Below are positions 1-7,464 of a stretch of DNA of 10,295 nucleotides, piece by piece. Both the position numbers and the translations under genes were made by a program. The notes beneath the pieces are model-generated. The model was not told the DNA's origin, made no database searches, and saw only the letters and a list, made by a program, of their open reading frames with translations. Source of the stretch: Bacteroidia bacterium. GTDB lineage: Bacteria > Bacteroidota > Bacteroidia > Bacteroidales > BM520. Location of the stretch: the NCBI GenBank assembly GCA_009930445.1, contig RZYD01000060.1, positions 1-10,295 on the forward strand, given 5' to 3'. Position 1 is the stretch's first letter. Every line of letters begins with the position of its first letter.

Positions 1-1385
1 GCGGCCTTGGTAACCGATATGCTTTCCCCATTGCGGATTCTGCCATTTGGCATTTTCCGTTTCTTGTCATTTCCGTTGGGTTGGGGGATAGTTTTGGGTT
101 TGCTGATTGGGGTCTCCTGCTTTTCCGCCTCCGCAGGACAACGGGCAAGAGCGCTTGTTCCGAGGGGTTGAGCCGCACTTTCCGGTGGTGCGGCTATGGG
201 TGTCGTTACTTTTGGGTTAAGGTCTTTTTTTTTTTGCACATCCGTAGTCGAAGGGGGAAGGGGATTGGATACCGTCGGCGAATTAGCAGGCGTTACGCCG
301 AGGAGTGCAGTTTCTATTAGCAGCAGTTCCAGTAACAGGCGTTTGTTATTGCTGAGTTTATACTGTGAATCAGCATTGCTGTGTTTTTTTAGCGCTTCGA
401 TGAGGAAAAACTCGCTGCATCGTGTTCCCTGTGACTGATAGCGCCCGGCAATGATTTCGCTTTCTTCCAGCAGCGGTAAGGTAACGGGGTCACGGCTCAC
501 CAGTAGGTTCCGGAGGTGCGAGCCAAAACCAAGCAAGAAATGCTGCCCCTCGAAACCGCGGGTAATAATCTCATCCAAAACCAATAATGCAGCTTTCACG
601 TCATGGTTCAACAACAGGTCGGTTAGCCTGAAATAATAGTCATAATCGAGTACATTCAGGTTATCGATAACAGTTTGATAAGTGATACTGTTACCCGAAA
701 AACTAACCAGCTGATCAAAAATCGATAAGGCATCCCGCATGGCTCCATCCGCTTTTTGGGCAATAATATGCAACGCCTCAGGTTCAGCGGTAACCTGTTC
801 TTTTTCGGCAATCCATGCCAGGTAGGAAGCGATATCGTGAAGGGTAATGCGTTTAAAATCAAAAATCTGGCAACGACTCAGGATCGTGGGAATAATTTTA
901 TGTTTCTCGGTGGTGGCGAGTATAAATTTGGCATAGGGAGGGGGTTCCTCAAGTGTTTTAAGAAAAGCATTAAAGGCCGCCTGACTAAGCATGTGCACCT
1001 CATCGATAATATAGACTTTGTATGCACCCACCTGAGGAGGAATGCGTACCTGATCGACCAGATTGCGGATATCATCCACACTGTTGTTGGAGGCAGCGTC
1101 TAATTCATGGATATTGAAGGAGGCATTATTATTAAAGGAGGTACACGATTCACACTGATTACAAGGCTCCATATTTTCGCCCGGATTTTGACAATTGATG
1201 ACTTTGGCAAAAATCCGGGCGCAAGTAGTTTTCCCCACGCCACGGGGTCCGCAAAACAAAAAGGCCTGGGCCAACTGCCGATTACGGATAGCATTTTTCA
1301 GGGTGCCCGTAATATGTTTTTGTCCTATAACACTTTCGAAGGTTTGCGGCCTGTATTTTCTTGCTGATACAATAAAATTCTCCAT
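1..1385 (-). CDS. dnaX: DNA polymerase III subunit gamma/tau, 3' end beyond the window
   Basis: This is the ATPase subunit of the DNA polymerase III clamp loader, which loads the sliding clamp and, as tau, couples polymerase to helicase. I translated the frame by hand from ATG 1385 to the left edge: 461 residues, no stop. Visible landmarks are the N-terminus MENFIVSARKYRPQTF, Walker A GPRGVGKT (46-53), a zinc module C65-x9-C75-x2-C78-x2-C81, the LDAASN block near 95-100, Walker B IIDEVH (126-131) and the SRC arginine-finger motif (170-172). Domain III follows to about residue 365, then a Pro/Ser/Thr-rich linker typical of the start of the tau-specific region. The linker contains a run of eleven A at 235-225 (see separate entry). 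The gene diverges from the deacetylase gene. A TAACTTTG element lies 25-32 nt upstream of the start. The identity is certain; the C-terminal tau domain lies outside the window. Confidence 0.97.
   Translation of the reverse strand, partial: MENFIVSARKYRPQTFESVIGQKHITGTLKNAIRNRQLAQAFLFCGPRGVGKTTCARIFAKVINCQNPGENMEPCNQCESCTSFNNNASFNIHELDAASNNSVDDIRNLVDQVRIPPQVGAYKVYIIDEVHMLSQAAFNAFLKTLEEPPPYAKFILATTEKHKIIPTILSRCQIFDFKRITLHDIASYLAWIAEKEQVTAEPEALHIIAQKADGAMRDALSIFDQLVSFSGNSITYQTVIDNLNVLDYDYYFRLTDLLLNHDVKAALLVLDEIITRGFEGQHFLLGFGSHLRNLLVSRDPVTLPLLEESEIIAGRYQSQGTRCSEFFLIEALKKHSNADSQYKLSNNKRLLLELLLIETALLGVTPANSPTVSNPLPPSTTDVQKKKDLNPKVTTPIAAPPESAAQPLGTSALARCPAEAEKQETPISKPKTIPQPNGNDKKRKMPNGRIRNGESISVTKA
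171..195 (-). other. Perfect 8-bp GC-rich stem-loop downstream of the dnaX A11 run
   Basis: In the dnaX mRNA sense, AGCCGCAC (195-188) pairs perfectly with GTGCGGCT (178-171) around a 9-nt loop. It begins 29 nt after the A11 run. That is much further than the roughly 5-9 nt typical for a frameshift-stimulating hairpin, so a direct stimulatory role is doubtful. It lies within coding sequence. Confidence 0.4.
225..235 (-). promoter_or_regulatory. A11 slippery run in dnaX, candidate programmed frameshift or transcriptional slippage site
   Basis: On the coding strand eleven consecutive A form codons Q384 (CAA) to K387. Adding one A, or a -1 ribosomal slip, reads on as Lys-Arg-Pro and stops at TAA 219-217. 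Losing one A reads Thr-Leu-Thr-Gln-Lys and stops at TAA 208-206. Either event would give a protein of about 389-392 residues that keeps the ATPase and oligomerisation domains and lacks the tau tail, that is, a gamma form. Escherichia coli makes gamma by -1 frameshifting on A AAA AAG, and Thermus thermophilus makes it by transcriptional slippage on A9. Applying either model here is inference from position and layout. I see no convincing internal Shine-Dalgarno stimulator. Confidence 0.6.
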
Positions 1386-1409
1386 GAAAACTATGCTTCT
1401 TTTGGGAAA

Positions 1410-1417
1410 CAAAGTTA
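1410..1417 (-). promoter_or_regulatory. Candidate -7 element for dnaX (TAACTTTG)
   Basis: TAACTTTG matches the Bacteroidota primary-sigma -7 consensus TAnnTTTG exactly and would start transcription roughly 15-20 nt upstream of the dnaX ATG. I see no clear TTTG -33 element at the usual spacing, only a TTTTC further upstream, so the call rests on the -7 motif and its position. Confidence 0.35.
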
Positions 1418-1497
1418 TTAAAATTCTCGGGCCTTTCGATGAAAATTTAAGGGTGGAAGAATTTTTCTTATCTTGTGCCCGTTTTTACAGCCTGACT

Positions 1498-2802
1498 ATG
1501 GTACTCGTCTATTGCGAACAAAAAACATCCCGACTGGAATATATTTTTCGCTTGATTTTTACAGAGTTAATGCGTGTTGATGTGGAATTTACCACCCAGC
1601 CCGAGGTGTACGATGCGTATGCGGATGTGGCATTATGGTATGCAAAACAACCTCCGGAACACGGCTGTCATATCGCACCTGCCGGCTTGCTGACTACCCG
1701 TGGAATTCATGAAATACAACCCAAAACCGTGGATTATGGGGGGATCACCTGTCTTTTCCCGGTAGACGAAGCGGATTTGCCCTACGACCCCTTCTCTTCC
1801 GCCTTTTATCTGGTAACGCGTTATGAAGAGTACCTGCCCTTCCGGGCCGACAGTCACGGGCGATTTCCTGCATCGGAAAGTTTTGCATCAAAGCACAATT
1901 TTTTACATATCCCGGTAGTAAACCACTATGCGCTACATTTAAAAGCCTTACTCCAGAAAAAATGGGATACCTTCCGAACGCCTGAAACACCCTACCGATT
2001 TATGCTGACATTCGATGTAGATGCTGCCTGGGCTTACCGGAATAAAGGCTTTTTCCGCACACTTGGAGGGCTGGGAAATGCACTGCTGCAAAATCAATTC
2101 AGCGAATTCACTCATCGTATTCGGGTGCTGGCCGGAAAAGATCACGATCCATTTGATACTTTCAACCAAATTTTCACTTACCAACGCAGGTATAAACTGG
2201 ATATGACCTGTTTTATCTTGTTAGGCGATTATTCCCGTTACGATAAAAACATACCCTGGCATAACATTACATTTCAGGATCTGATAAAACGTATCGGAGA
2301 TTATGCGGCACTGGGGATACACCCTTCCTATGAGTCGTGGGCTTACCCCGAACGGGTAAAAGAAGAAATAAGCCGGCTAAGCGCCATCACGCGCAGGAAT
2401 GTATTAAAAAGCCGGCAACACTTTCTGCGTCTAAGTTTCCCGACCACATACCGTACCTTAACCAACCTTGGAATAAAAGAGGATTATACCATGGGCTTTG
2501 CAGCTGATTTCGGTTTCCGGGCCGGGATCTGTTCTCCCTATTATTTTTATGATCTGGAACAGGAACGCATCACCGGATTACGGATTTTTCCATTCGCATT
2601 TATGGAAGGAACCCTAAAAGATTACCTCAGCCTTTCGCCCGAACAGGCAATGCAGGTAATTGATACGCTCATCCTGGAAGTAAAAAAGGTAAACGGAACT
2701 TTTATCTCACTATGGCATAACGAATCATTAAGCGACACGGGTCGTTGGGTTGGATGGAAGCGCGTTTGTGACGCTATGATTGAAAAAGGCAGAGAATCGT
2801 GA
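1498..2802 (+). CDS. Polysaccharide deacetylase (NodB-like) family protein, 434 aa
   Basis: This is a member of the Bacteroidota polysaccharide-deacetylase family that has a long N-terminal domain before a NodB-like fold. It is presumably a metal-dependent hydrolase that removes acyl groups from an envelope glycan or related sugar; the substrate is unknown. An N-terminal domain (about 1-165) includes LVTRYEEYLPF near 105-115. The NodB part begins with TFDVD (171-175, the TFDD-type motif 1). Motif 2 is HPSYES (275-280), motif 3 lies around R306-Q-H308-FLR, and a late WHN (406-408) probably ends the active site. The usual H-x3-H metal pair is here H275-x3-E279. I chose ATG 1498 because MVLVYCEQKTSRLEYIFRLI is the usual family N-terminus. 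The frame stays open upstream, with an ATG at 1384 and one inside antisense dnaX, but that extension looks unlike the family. There is no clear ribosome-binding site; TATCTTGT at 1469-1476 is a weak -7 candidate. The gene overlaps the next one by 4 nt. Confidence 0.85.
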   Translation: MVLVYCEQKTSRLEYIFRLIFTELMRVDVEFTTQPEVYDAYADVALWYAKQPPEHGCHIAPAGLLTTRGIHEIQPKTVDYGGITCLFPVDEADLPYDPFSSAFYLVTRYEEYLPFRADSHGRFPASESFASKHNFLHIPVVNHYALHLKALLQKKWDTFRTPETPYRFMLTFDVDAAWAYRNKGFFRTLGGLGNALLQNQFSEFTHRIRVLAGKDHDPFDTFNQIFTYQRRYKLDMTCFILLGDYSRYDKNIPWHNITFQDLIKRIGDYAALGIHPSYESWAYPERVKEEISRLSAITRRNVLKSRQHFLRLSFPTTYRTLTNLGIKEDYTMGFAADFGFRAGICSPYYFYDLEQERITGLRIFPFAFMEGTLKDYLSLSPEQAMQVIDTLILEVKKVNGTFISLWHNESLSDTGRWVGWKRVCDAMIEKGRES

Positions 2803-3734
2803 AAGCAAAACCTCAACTTCATTTTTTGTCCCATGATCAAATCCACAAGGAAAAATGGGATGCCTGTATTCTCGCCTCTTTCAATGGCTTACCCTACGCT
2901 GAATCGTGGTACCTGGATCTTGTTTCTCCCGGCTGGTGCGCCATAACAGACGCTGAATATCAAAGGATTATGCCGCTTCCAGTGAAAAAAAAACTGGGAA
3001 TCCCTTATCTTATTCAACCACTTTTTGTTCAACAACTTGGAATCTTTTCCACGAAACAACTCGATGCAGCCGTGATTCAGGCTTTTCTGGCCGCCATTCC
3101 CGGAAGGTATTTTTACATCCACCTCCATTTAAACACGCAGAACCACTTATTGCACCCCGCTGCAATCAACAGAAATCATGAACTCGACTTAATCGATCCC
3201 TACGCCATACTCAGGGCTAAATATAAAGAAAACACCCTTCGGAATTTAAAAAAAGCTAAAAAAAATGGATTGTCCGTTGTTAAGCATGTACGTCCGGAAT
3301 CTATTGTTCAGCTTTTTCGGAACGATCGCGGCCTTCAAGTGACTCAGTGGGGGGAGTCTCAATATACGCTTCTGCTAAACCTGCTCTACACGGGTATTCA
3401 CAAAAACCGGATGGATACATACGGGGTTATGGATAACAAAAATACATTAGTAGCCGGGGCAGTTTTTTTAAAAAGCCCGAAACGGATAATTTTTCTTTTC
3501 AGCGGCAACAGCACGGAAGGGAAAAAATCCGGTGCCATGCCTTTGCTAATCGACCGTTACATCGAAGACCATGCGGATATGCATCTTACCCTCGACTTTG
3601 AGGGTTCCAATGACGAAAATCTGGCACGTTTTTACCGCTCGTTTGGTTCCACCGCTATTCATTATCCCACTGTAAGAAAAATCCGTTTGCCAGGTTGTCT
3701 TCAAAAACCGGTACTCCGGATTCTCCCGCGGTAA
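2799..3734 (+). CDS. FemAB-like / GNAT-fold acyltransferase, 311 aa
   Basis: This is a probable acyl- or aminoacyl-transferase of the FemAB/GNAT superfamily, of the type found beside polysaccharide-deacetylase genes in Bacteroidota. The acyl donor and acceptor are unknown. An N-terminal GNAT-like half (about 1-125) opens with a family-typical stretch ending in PYAESWYLD (32-40). The C-terminal half has a basic helix, ENTLRNLKKAKKNG (144-157), then VAGAVFL (218-224), and the hallmark LDFEGSNDENLARFYRSFGS (265-284), which fits the acceptor/CoA end of such folds. The start is GTG 2799, inside the GTGA that also holds the deacetylase stop. The first in-frame ATG lies about 57 codons in and would remove conserved N-terminal sequence, so GTG is preferred. 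The overlap indicates translational coupling and a shared pathway. A soluble protein is likely, because no signal peptide or membrane segment is seen. Confidence 0.75.
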   Translation: MKAKPQLHFLSHDQIHKEKWDACILASFNGLPYAESWYLDLVSPGWCAITDAEYQRIMPLPVKKKLGIPYLIQPLFVQQLGIFSTKQLDAAVIQAFLAAIPGRYFYIHLHLNTQNHLLHPAAINRNHELDLIDPYAILRAKYKENTLRNLKKAKKNGLSVVKHVRPESIVQLFRNDRGLQVTQWGESQYTLLLNLLYTGIHKNRMDTYGVMDNKNTLVAGAVFLKSPKRIIFLFSGNSTEGKKSGAMPLLIDRYIEDHADMHLTLDFEGSNDENLARFYRSFGSTAIHYPTVRKIRLPGCLQKPVLRILPR

Positions 3735-3764
3735 AACGCTATACGATACGCTCCGGTTCTGGAC

Positions 3765-3776
3765 AAACCTGCCGGG
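3765..3776 (+). repeat. Diverged copy of the palindrome arm, AAACCTGCCGGG
   Basis: This 12-mer matches 11 of 12 positions of the reverse complement of 3867-3878 (AAACCTGTCGGG). It is therefore an additional half-copy, in inverted orientation, of the palindrome found 100 nt downstream in the same spacer. Confidence 0.4.
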
Positions 3777-3790
3777 TGGTAATATGGGGG

Positions 3791-3811
3791 GAAAGACTTA
3801 TCAGGTCTTTC
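3791..3811. repeat. Perfect 7-bp inverted repeat, possible convergent terminator
   Basis: GAAAGAC (3791-3797) and GTCTTTC (3805-3811) form a perfect stem around the loop TTATCAG. It lies about 60 nt after the FemAB-like gene and upstream of the palindrome in a convergent spacer, so a terminator or mRNA 3'-end stabilising role is plausible. No U-tract follows on either strand, so it is not a textbook intrinsic terminator. A second, tiny hairpin, CACG-TTTT-CGTG, follows at 3818-3829. Confidence 0.4.
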
Positions 3812-3864
3812 TACTGCCACGTTTTCGTGATTACTGCTAGTACTGTATAATAGCGTAAATCTTA

Positions 3865-3893
3865 GACCCGACAGGTTTCAGAAACCTCGGGTC
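3865..3893. repeat. Imperfect palindrome GACCCG..AGGTTT / AAACCT..CGGGTC, REP-like or bidirectional terminator
   Basis: Arms GACCCG (3865-3870) and CGGGTC (3888-3893) enclose AGGTTT (3873-3878) and AAACCT (3882-3887), with loop CAG. The 12 paired bases are interrupted only by an unpaired AC at 3871-3872, which suggests that GT was lost from a longer perfect repeat. The position between two convergent genes and the nearby half-copy at 3765-3776 are typical of REP-like intergenic palindromes. It may also act as a transcript 3' end, although no U-tract is present. Confidence 0.5.
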
Positions 3894-3974
3894 ATTCCGC
3901 AGCGTATCAACAAAAAGATCTGCCAAGTATCTCTGCTGACAGGGCTGCGTGATAGCTGATAGCATAACACTTCG

Positions 3975-6776
3975 CTATTCAGGCAAGAGGATAAACCGGG
4001 CACTTCCATGGCTGAAAAAGCGACAGGCGGCTTCCTGGACTTCTTCGGCGGTGATCGTTTCCACCAGCGTAGTGTATTCCTCCCAAAACGCCTTATCGCT
4101 CCCGAATCGGTCGTATGCAGATAAACTACTGAGCCAGAATTGATTATCTTTCAAATTCTCTTGTCTCGTTTTTATCTTGTTCTCTTTAAAACCCTGTAAG
4201 TCTTTCTCGCGGGGGCCATTTGATTTCAAGGTTTCCAATTCCCGGTAAACAATTTCCAGCAATTCCCCTGCCCTTTCCGGATCACTGTTAAACTGCACAC
4301 GCAGGGCATAATTTTCATACGGAAATTTTTCCTGAACCAACTGTACGCCCACACCATACGTACCGCCTTCGTCCTCACGAATGGTTTCGGTATAACGCAC
4401 ATCAAGGATATCAGCGATGGCCTGCAGCAACAGCCGGTCTTTAGCCACATCATAATCGTATTCGCCTGTAAAGACTACCGCTACCGTACCCTGGGGCATT
4501 TCCATTTTATTATACAAATTCCATTGCTTATCGCCGGCCGGCGGACGAATCTGGTGGTCAACGACAGTTTCCTCACGGGAAACTGCAGGCAATCCACCCA
4601 GCCATTTTTCAATCAAAGGACGTACAACTTTACACTGCAGGTTTCCCACAAAATAGAAAGTAAATCCTGAGGGGTCGCCAAAGCGTCGTTTAAAGATCCG
4701 GAATGCGGTTTGAATATCCACCCGATCGAGGTATTGGGCGGTAAAAGGTTCCACCCGCGGATGGTATTGAGCCATGGCGCGGGTCAGCGTATCATAGAGG
4801 GCTACCACCGGACGGGCTGAACGGTTTTCCAGCATACCGCGGGTGCGTGATACCATTCCTGTAACTGCATCCTCATCCAGCCGTGGCTCAGTAAAATACA
4901 GGTACACCAACTGCAGCAAGGTCTCAAAATCCTGTGGGCTGCAGCTGCCACGAAATCCTTCAGAATATTCGGAAATATAAGAATTTACGACAGCCACCTT
5001 ACCCGTTAATTTTTTTTGCAAGGCCATTTTATCCGACTTTCCCAGTCCGCTTTCATGAACCACATCCGTAGCCAAAAAGGCACTCGGCAAATCAGCGGTT
5101 TTCACTGCCGACAGGCCACCGTAACTCCAGGCCGTCATCAAAATTTCATCGTCTTTAAAATCTGTAGGTTTAAAAACGACTTTCACACCATTTTTCAGGG
5201 TCCATATTTCCGTTCCCATGGTTTTATCCTTCGACTTTTTCGTCCTTTTCCCAGGTTCGGGTTCCATGCCCACCAGGGGTGTATCGGTCACTTTGTCTTC
5301 ATAAGGTTCCAGATCCATTGCCTCCACCTTTTCAATGACGGCCATCACCGCATTCCGGTCGGGCATCACAACCTCATTTTTCTCCGGTCCTGAAATTACC
5401 ACCACACGGTTCTTATCGCGGATATAACGGTCAGCCAGTGCATTAATTTCTTCCAACTGAATCCCCGGCAGGATCTCCATCACAAAATTCCGGTCATATT
5501 CAATGCCCGGAGCCGGTTCTTTGTCCAAAAAATGCGATTGATACTGCATCACCCATTCAGAAGAATTCTTTTTATCCTTTTCACGGTATAATTTCTCTAT
5601 CGTGGAGCGAAGTTCCTCTTTGCTTCGCTCAAATTCCGAATCCGTAAATCCGTATTCTTTCACGCGTTGATTCTCGGTCAATACCGCTTCCAGGGCTGTC
5701 AGAGCCGAATTGGAATTGGCTAATGCTCCGGCCAGATAGGCATCGACAGTACGGACATACGGGATATAGGCCGAAAAGGCATAAACAAACGGAGGATTTT
5801 TCGCTACCAGCAGTTCCTGCAGGCGTTGATTGATCATGGCAGCATATAATTGCTGCAAAATACTTTCCCGGTACCAGGCTTTATCCTTAACTGCCGGAGG
5901 AGTATGCTTATAAAATACCAGCGCCATGGTTTGTGTTGCTTCCTTGTCGGTAACCACAGATACCCGGGTTTCGTCGTGTTCCGGTACCTCATAATTCACC
6001 CGGGGCAAGGCATTCTCCGGGTTCTTCAGGGCACCAAATATCGTCCTGATTTTTTCTTCGATAACCGCGCCATCAAAGTCACCCACAGCAATAATCGCCT
6101 GAAGATCGGGCCGGTACCAGCTATTGTAAAAATCCTTAATCGTCTGATATTCAAAATTATCAATAATATCAATATCCCCAATTACATCATGTGTAGCATA
6201 TTTTGAATCTTTAAAAACCACTTTTTGGTATTGGTTCATCATCCGAAAATCCGCACTTCGGCCCACACGCCATTCTTCATGAATCACACCCCGTTCATTG
6301 TCGATCTCTTCATCTTCAAAAGCTACTTTCCCGGCCCAGTCGTGGAGGATCAATAATGCCGTATCGATTGCTCCGGGTTTATCCAACGGAACTTTTTGAA
6401 GCATATAGGTTGTATTATCGTGGGAGGTATAGGCATTAATTTCAGGGCCAAATTTCATACCAATCGACTGAAGCCATTCAATAATTTCATGTTTTTTAAA
6501 ATGCGCTGTGCCATTAAATGCCATGTGTTCACAAAAATGGGCCAGCCCATTTTGATGGGGGTATTCCAGCACCGCACCAGCATTCACCACCAGGTAAAAT
6601 TCAGCACGCGCTTCCGGAACAGCGTTTTCACGTACATAGTAGGTAAGTCCATTTTCCAAACGTCCATAGCGGACGGCTTCATCCAACGGAATTTCGTTAG
6701 CGGTTTGTGGACGAGCCACACCCACTACAAACAAGAATAAGGCAATCAGCCCCATTCGCAGGTTACATATTTTCAT
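3975..6776 (-). CDS. Secreted M16 family zinc metallopeptidase (pitrilysin-like), 933 aa
   Basis: This is an inverzincin-type peptidase of family M16, expected to cleave peptides inside its closed chamber in the periplasm. Residues 1-24 form a signal peptide: basic start, hydrophobic GLIALFLFVVGV, cleavage probably near ARPQTA; there is no lipobox. The active site is H80-F-C-E83-H84 with the third zinc ligand E161 in NERGVIHEE, a spacing of 77 residues from H84 as in pitrilysin. The length fits four M16 domains in one chain. The second half lacks HxxEH but keeps the R/Y substrate-binding pair as IREDEGGTYG (R800, Y807), so the enzyme appears complete and active. A Lys/Asp/Glu-rich linker lies near 500-525. 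ATG 6776 is supported by an AAGGAG 6 nt upstream, one of the few clear Shine-Dalgarno sites here. It follows the acyltransferase gene by 64 nt on the same strand and may be co-transcribed with it. Its physiological substrate is unknown. Confidence 0.93.
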   Translation of the reverse strand: MKICNLRMGLIALFLFVVGVARPQTANEIPLDEAVRYGRLENGLTYYVRENAVPEARAEFYLVVNAGAVLEYPHQNGLAHFCEHMAFNGTAHFKKHEIIEWLQSIGMKFGPEINAYTSHDNTTYMLQKVPLDKPGAIDTALLILHDWAGKVAFEDEEIDNERGVIHEEWRVGRSADFRMMNQYQKVVFKDSKYATHDVIGDIDIIDNFEYQTIKDFYNSWYRPDLQAIIAVGDFDGAVIEEKIRTIFGALKNPENALPRVNYEVPEHDETRVSVVTDKEATQTMALVFYKHTPPAVKDKAWYRESILQQLYAAMINQRLQELLVAKNPPFVYAFSAYIPYVRTVDAYLAGALANSNSALTALEAVLTENQRVKEYGFTDSEFERSKEELRSTIEKLYREKDKKNSSEWVMQYQSHFLDKEPAPGIEYDRNFVMEILPGIQLEEINALADRYIRDKNRVVVISGPEKNEVVMPDRNAVMAVIEKVEAMDLEPYEDKVTDTPLVGMEPEPGKRTKKSKDKTMGTEIWTLKNGVKVVFKPTDFKDDEILMTAWSYGGLSAVKTADLPSAFLATDVVHESGLGKSDKMALQKKLTGKVAVVNSYISEYSEGFRGSCSPQDFETLLQLVYLYFTEPRLDEDAVTGMVSRTRGMLENRSARPVVALYDTLTRAMAQYHPRVEPFTAQYLDRVDIQTAFRIFKRRFGDPSGFTFYFVGNLQCKVVRPLIEKWLGGLPAVSREETVVDHQIRPPAGDKQWNLYNKMEMPQGTVAVVFTGEYDYDVAKDRLLLQAIADILDVRYTETIREDEGGTYGVGVQLVQEKFPYENYALRVQFNSDPERAGELLEIVYRELETLKSNGPREKDLQGFKENKIKTRQENLKDNQFWLSSLSAYDRFGSDKAFWEEYTTLVETITAEEVQEAACRFFSHGSARFILLPE

Positions 6777-6782
6777 GGTTTA

Positions 6783-6788
6783 CTCCTT
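6783..6788 (-). promoter_or_regulatory. Shine-Dalgarno AAGGAG for the M16 peptidase
   Basis: AAGGAG is followed by TAAACC and then ATG 6776, giving a 6-nt spacing. It fixes this ATG over the internal Met8. Most other starts in the window lack such a site, as is common in Bacteroidota. Confidence 0.7.
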
Positions 6789-6840
6789 TTGATTATCAGT
6801 TAACAGACACTCAAAAACAAAATTCGTTACAAAAAAAAAC

Positions 6841-7386
6841 TCACAAATTAAAACGCTCCGGATGCTTCCCTTTTTTTCCCATATAGAAATTGCGGATAAT
6901 GGTAAAATCGGTTTTAAAATGGCCGGAAGGATGGATCACAGGGCCCACATAGGCCTCTTTTTTCTCAAAATCAAGCGTAGAGAGTGCGATGGGAACATCG
7001 GCACGGGTTGCAATATAATAAAAACCACGTTTCCAGCGCTTCACCAGTGAACGCGTACCCTCAGGAGTAATCAGCACATAAAGATGGGTATGCTGACGAA
7101 AAAGGCGCGAAATTTTAGTCACCATATTATTACTGCGATGACGGTCGACCGGGATCCCTCCCCATGACTTCAGCCAGGGGCCCAGCGGCCACCAGAAGGC
7201 CTCCCGCTTGATTAAAAACCGGACATTGACCTCCAACACATTAAAAACCAGACGTCCAATCACAAAATCCCATAAACTGGTATGCGGAGCCATAATCACA
7301 ATACACCGGGGAAGGTCTTTCGGAAATCCTTTCCCGATTTTCCACCCCAACAACCGGAGTAATGCTGCCGAAATTCGCTTTTTCAT
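6841..7386 (-). CDS. PlsC-family 1-acyl-sn-glycerol-3-phosphate acyltransferase-like protein, 181 aa
   Basis: This protein belongs to the glycerolipid acyltransferase (PlsC/LPLAT) superfamily and probably transfers an acyl chain to a lysophospholipid or related lipid at the inner face of the membrane. All four family blocks are visible: the catalytic HTSLWD (H35-x4-D40), GGIPVDR (76-82, motif II), TPEGTRS (107-113, motif III with E109 and R112) and VPIA (131-134, motif IV). It is shorter than canonical PlsC (about 240 aa) and lacks clear transmembrane helices, matching the compact Bacteroidota subgroup whose acceptor is not well defined. For that reason I do not assign plsC. The start is ATG 7386 and no Shine-Dalgarno is visible. 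A TACTTTTG -7 element lies 42-49 nt upstream. The M16 peptidase gene follows on the same strand. Confidence 0.85.
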   Translation of the reverse strand: MKKRISAALLRLLGWKIGKGFPKDLPRCIVIMAPHTSLWDFVIGRLVFNVLEVNVRFLIKREAFWWPLGPWLKSWGGIPVDRHRSNNMVTKISRLFRQHTHLYVLITPEGTRSLVKRWKRGFYYIATRADVPIALSTLDFEKKEAYVGPVIHPSGHFKTDFTIIRNFYMGKKGKHPERFNL

Positions 7387-7427
7387 CTACATTTTCTGTT
7401 ACCCAGTATTCCGGGCTTCTTTTCCGG

Positions 7428-7435
7428 CAAAAGTA
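7428..7435 (-). promoter_or_regulatory. Candidate -7 element for the acyltransferase gene (TACTTTTG)
   Basis: TACTTTTG matches TAnnTTTG exactly on the minus strand and predicts a 5' UTR of roughly 35 nt. The best -33 match, GTTG at 7463-7460, is 24 nt away, somewhat too far, so this is a moderate call. Confidence 0.4.
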
Positions 7436-7464
7436 CGGAAAGTTTAAAAAAAACTGCCACAACA

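Noticed and set aside
81..1367. Short plus-strand open frames between 81 and 1367
   Set aside because: They are antisense or off-frame shadows of dnaX, which translates cleanly across the whole stretch with all its motifs.
1195..1497. In-frame upstream extension of the deacetylase to ATG 1195 or ATG 1384
   Set aside because: The extension runs antisense through the conserved start of dnaX, and the extra residues do not resemble the family, whose usual N-terminus begins at ATG 1498.
3791..3893. Classical rho-independent terminators for the convergent genes
   Set aside because: Good stems are present, but none is followed by a U-tract on either strand, so they are listed as repeats with only a possible terminator role.
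5016..6740. Plus-strand open frames of 114-125 codons opposite the M16 peptidase
   Set aside because: The peptidase frame is complete with its catalytic motifs. The antisense frames have no recognisable domain, and their compositions are rich in His, Phe and Ile, as expected for shadows.
6831..6839. T9 run (minus strand) after the acyltransferase stop as an intrinsic terminator
   Set aside because: No stem-loop precedes it, so read-through into the M16 gene remains likely.
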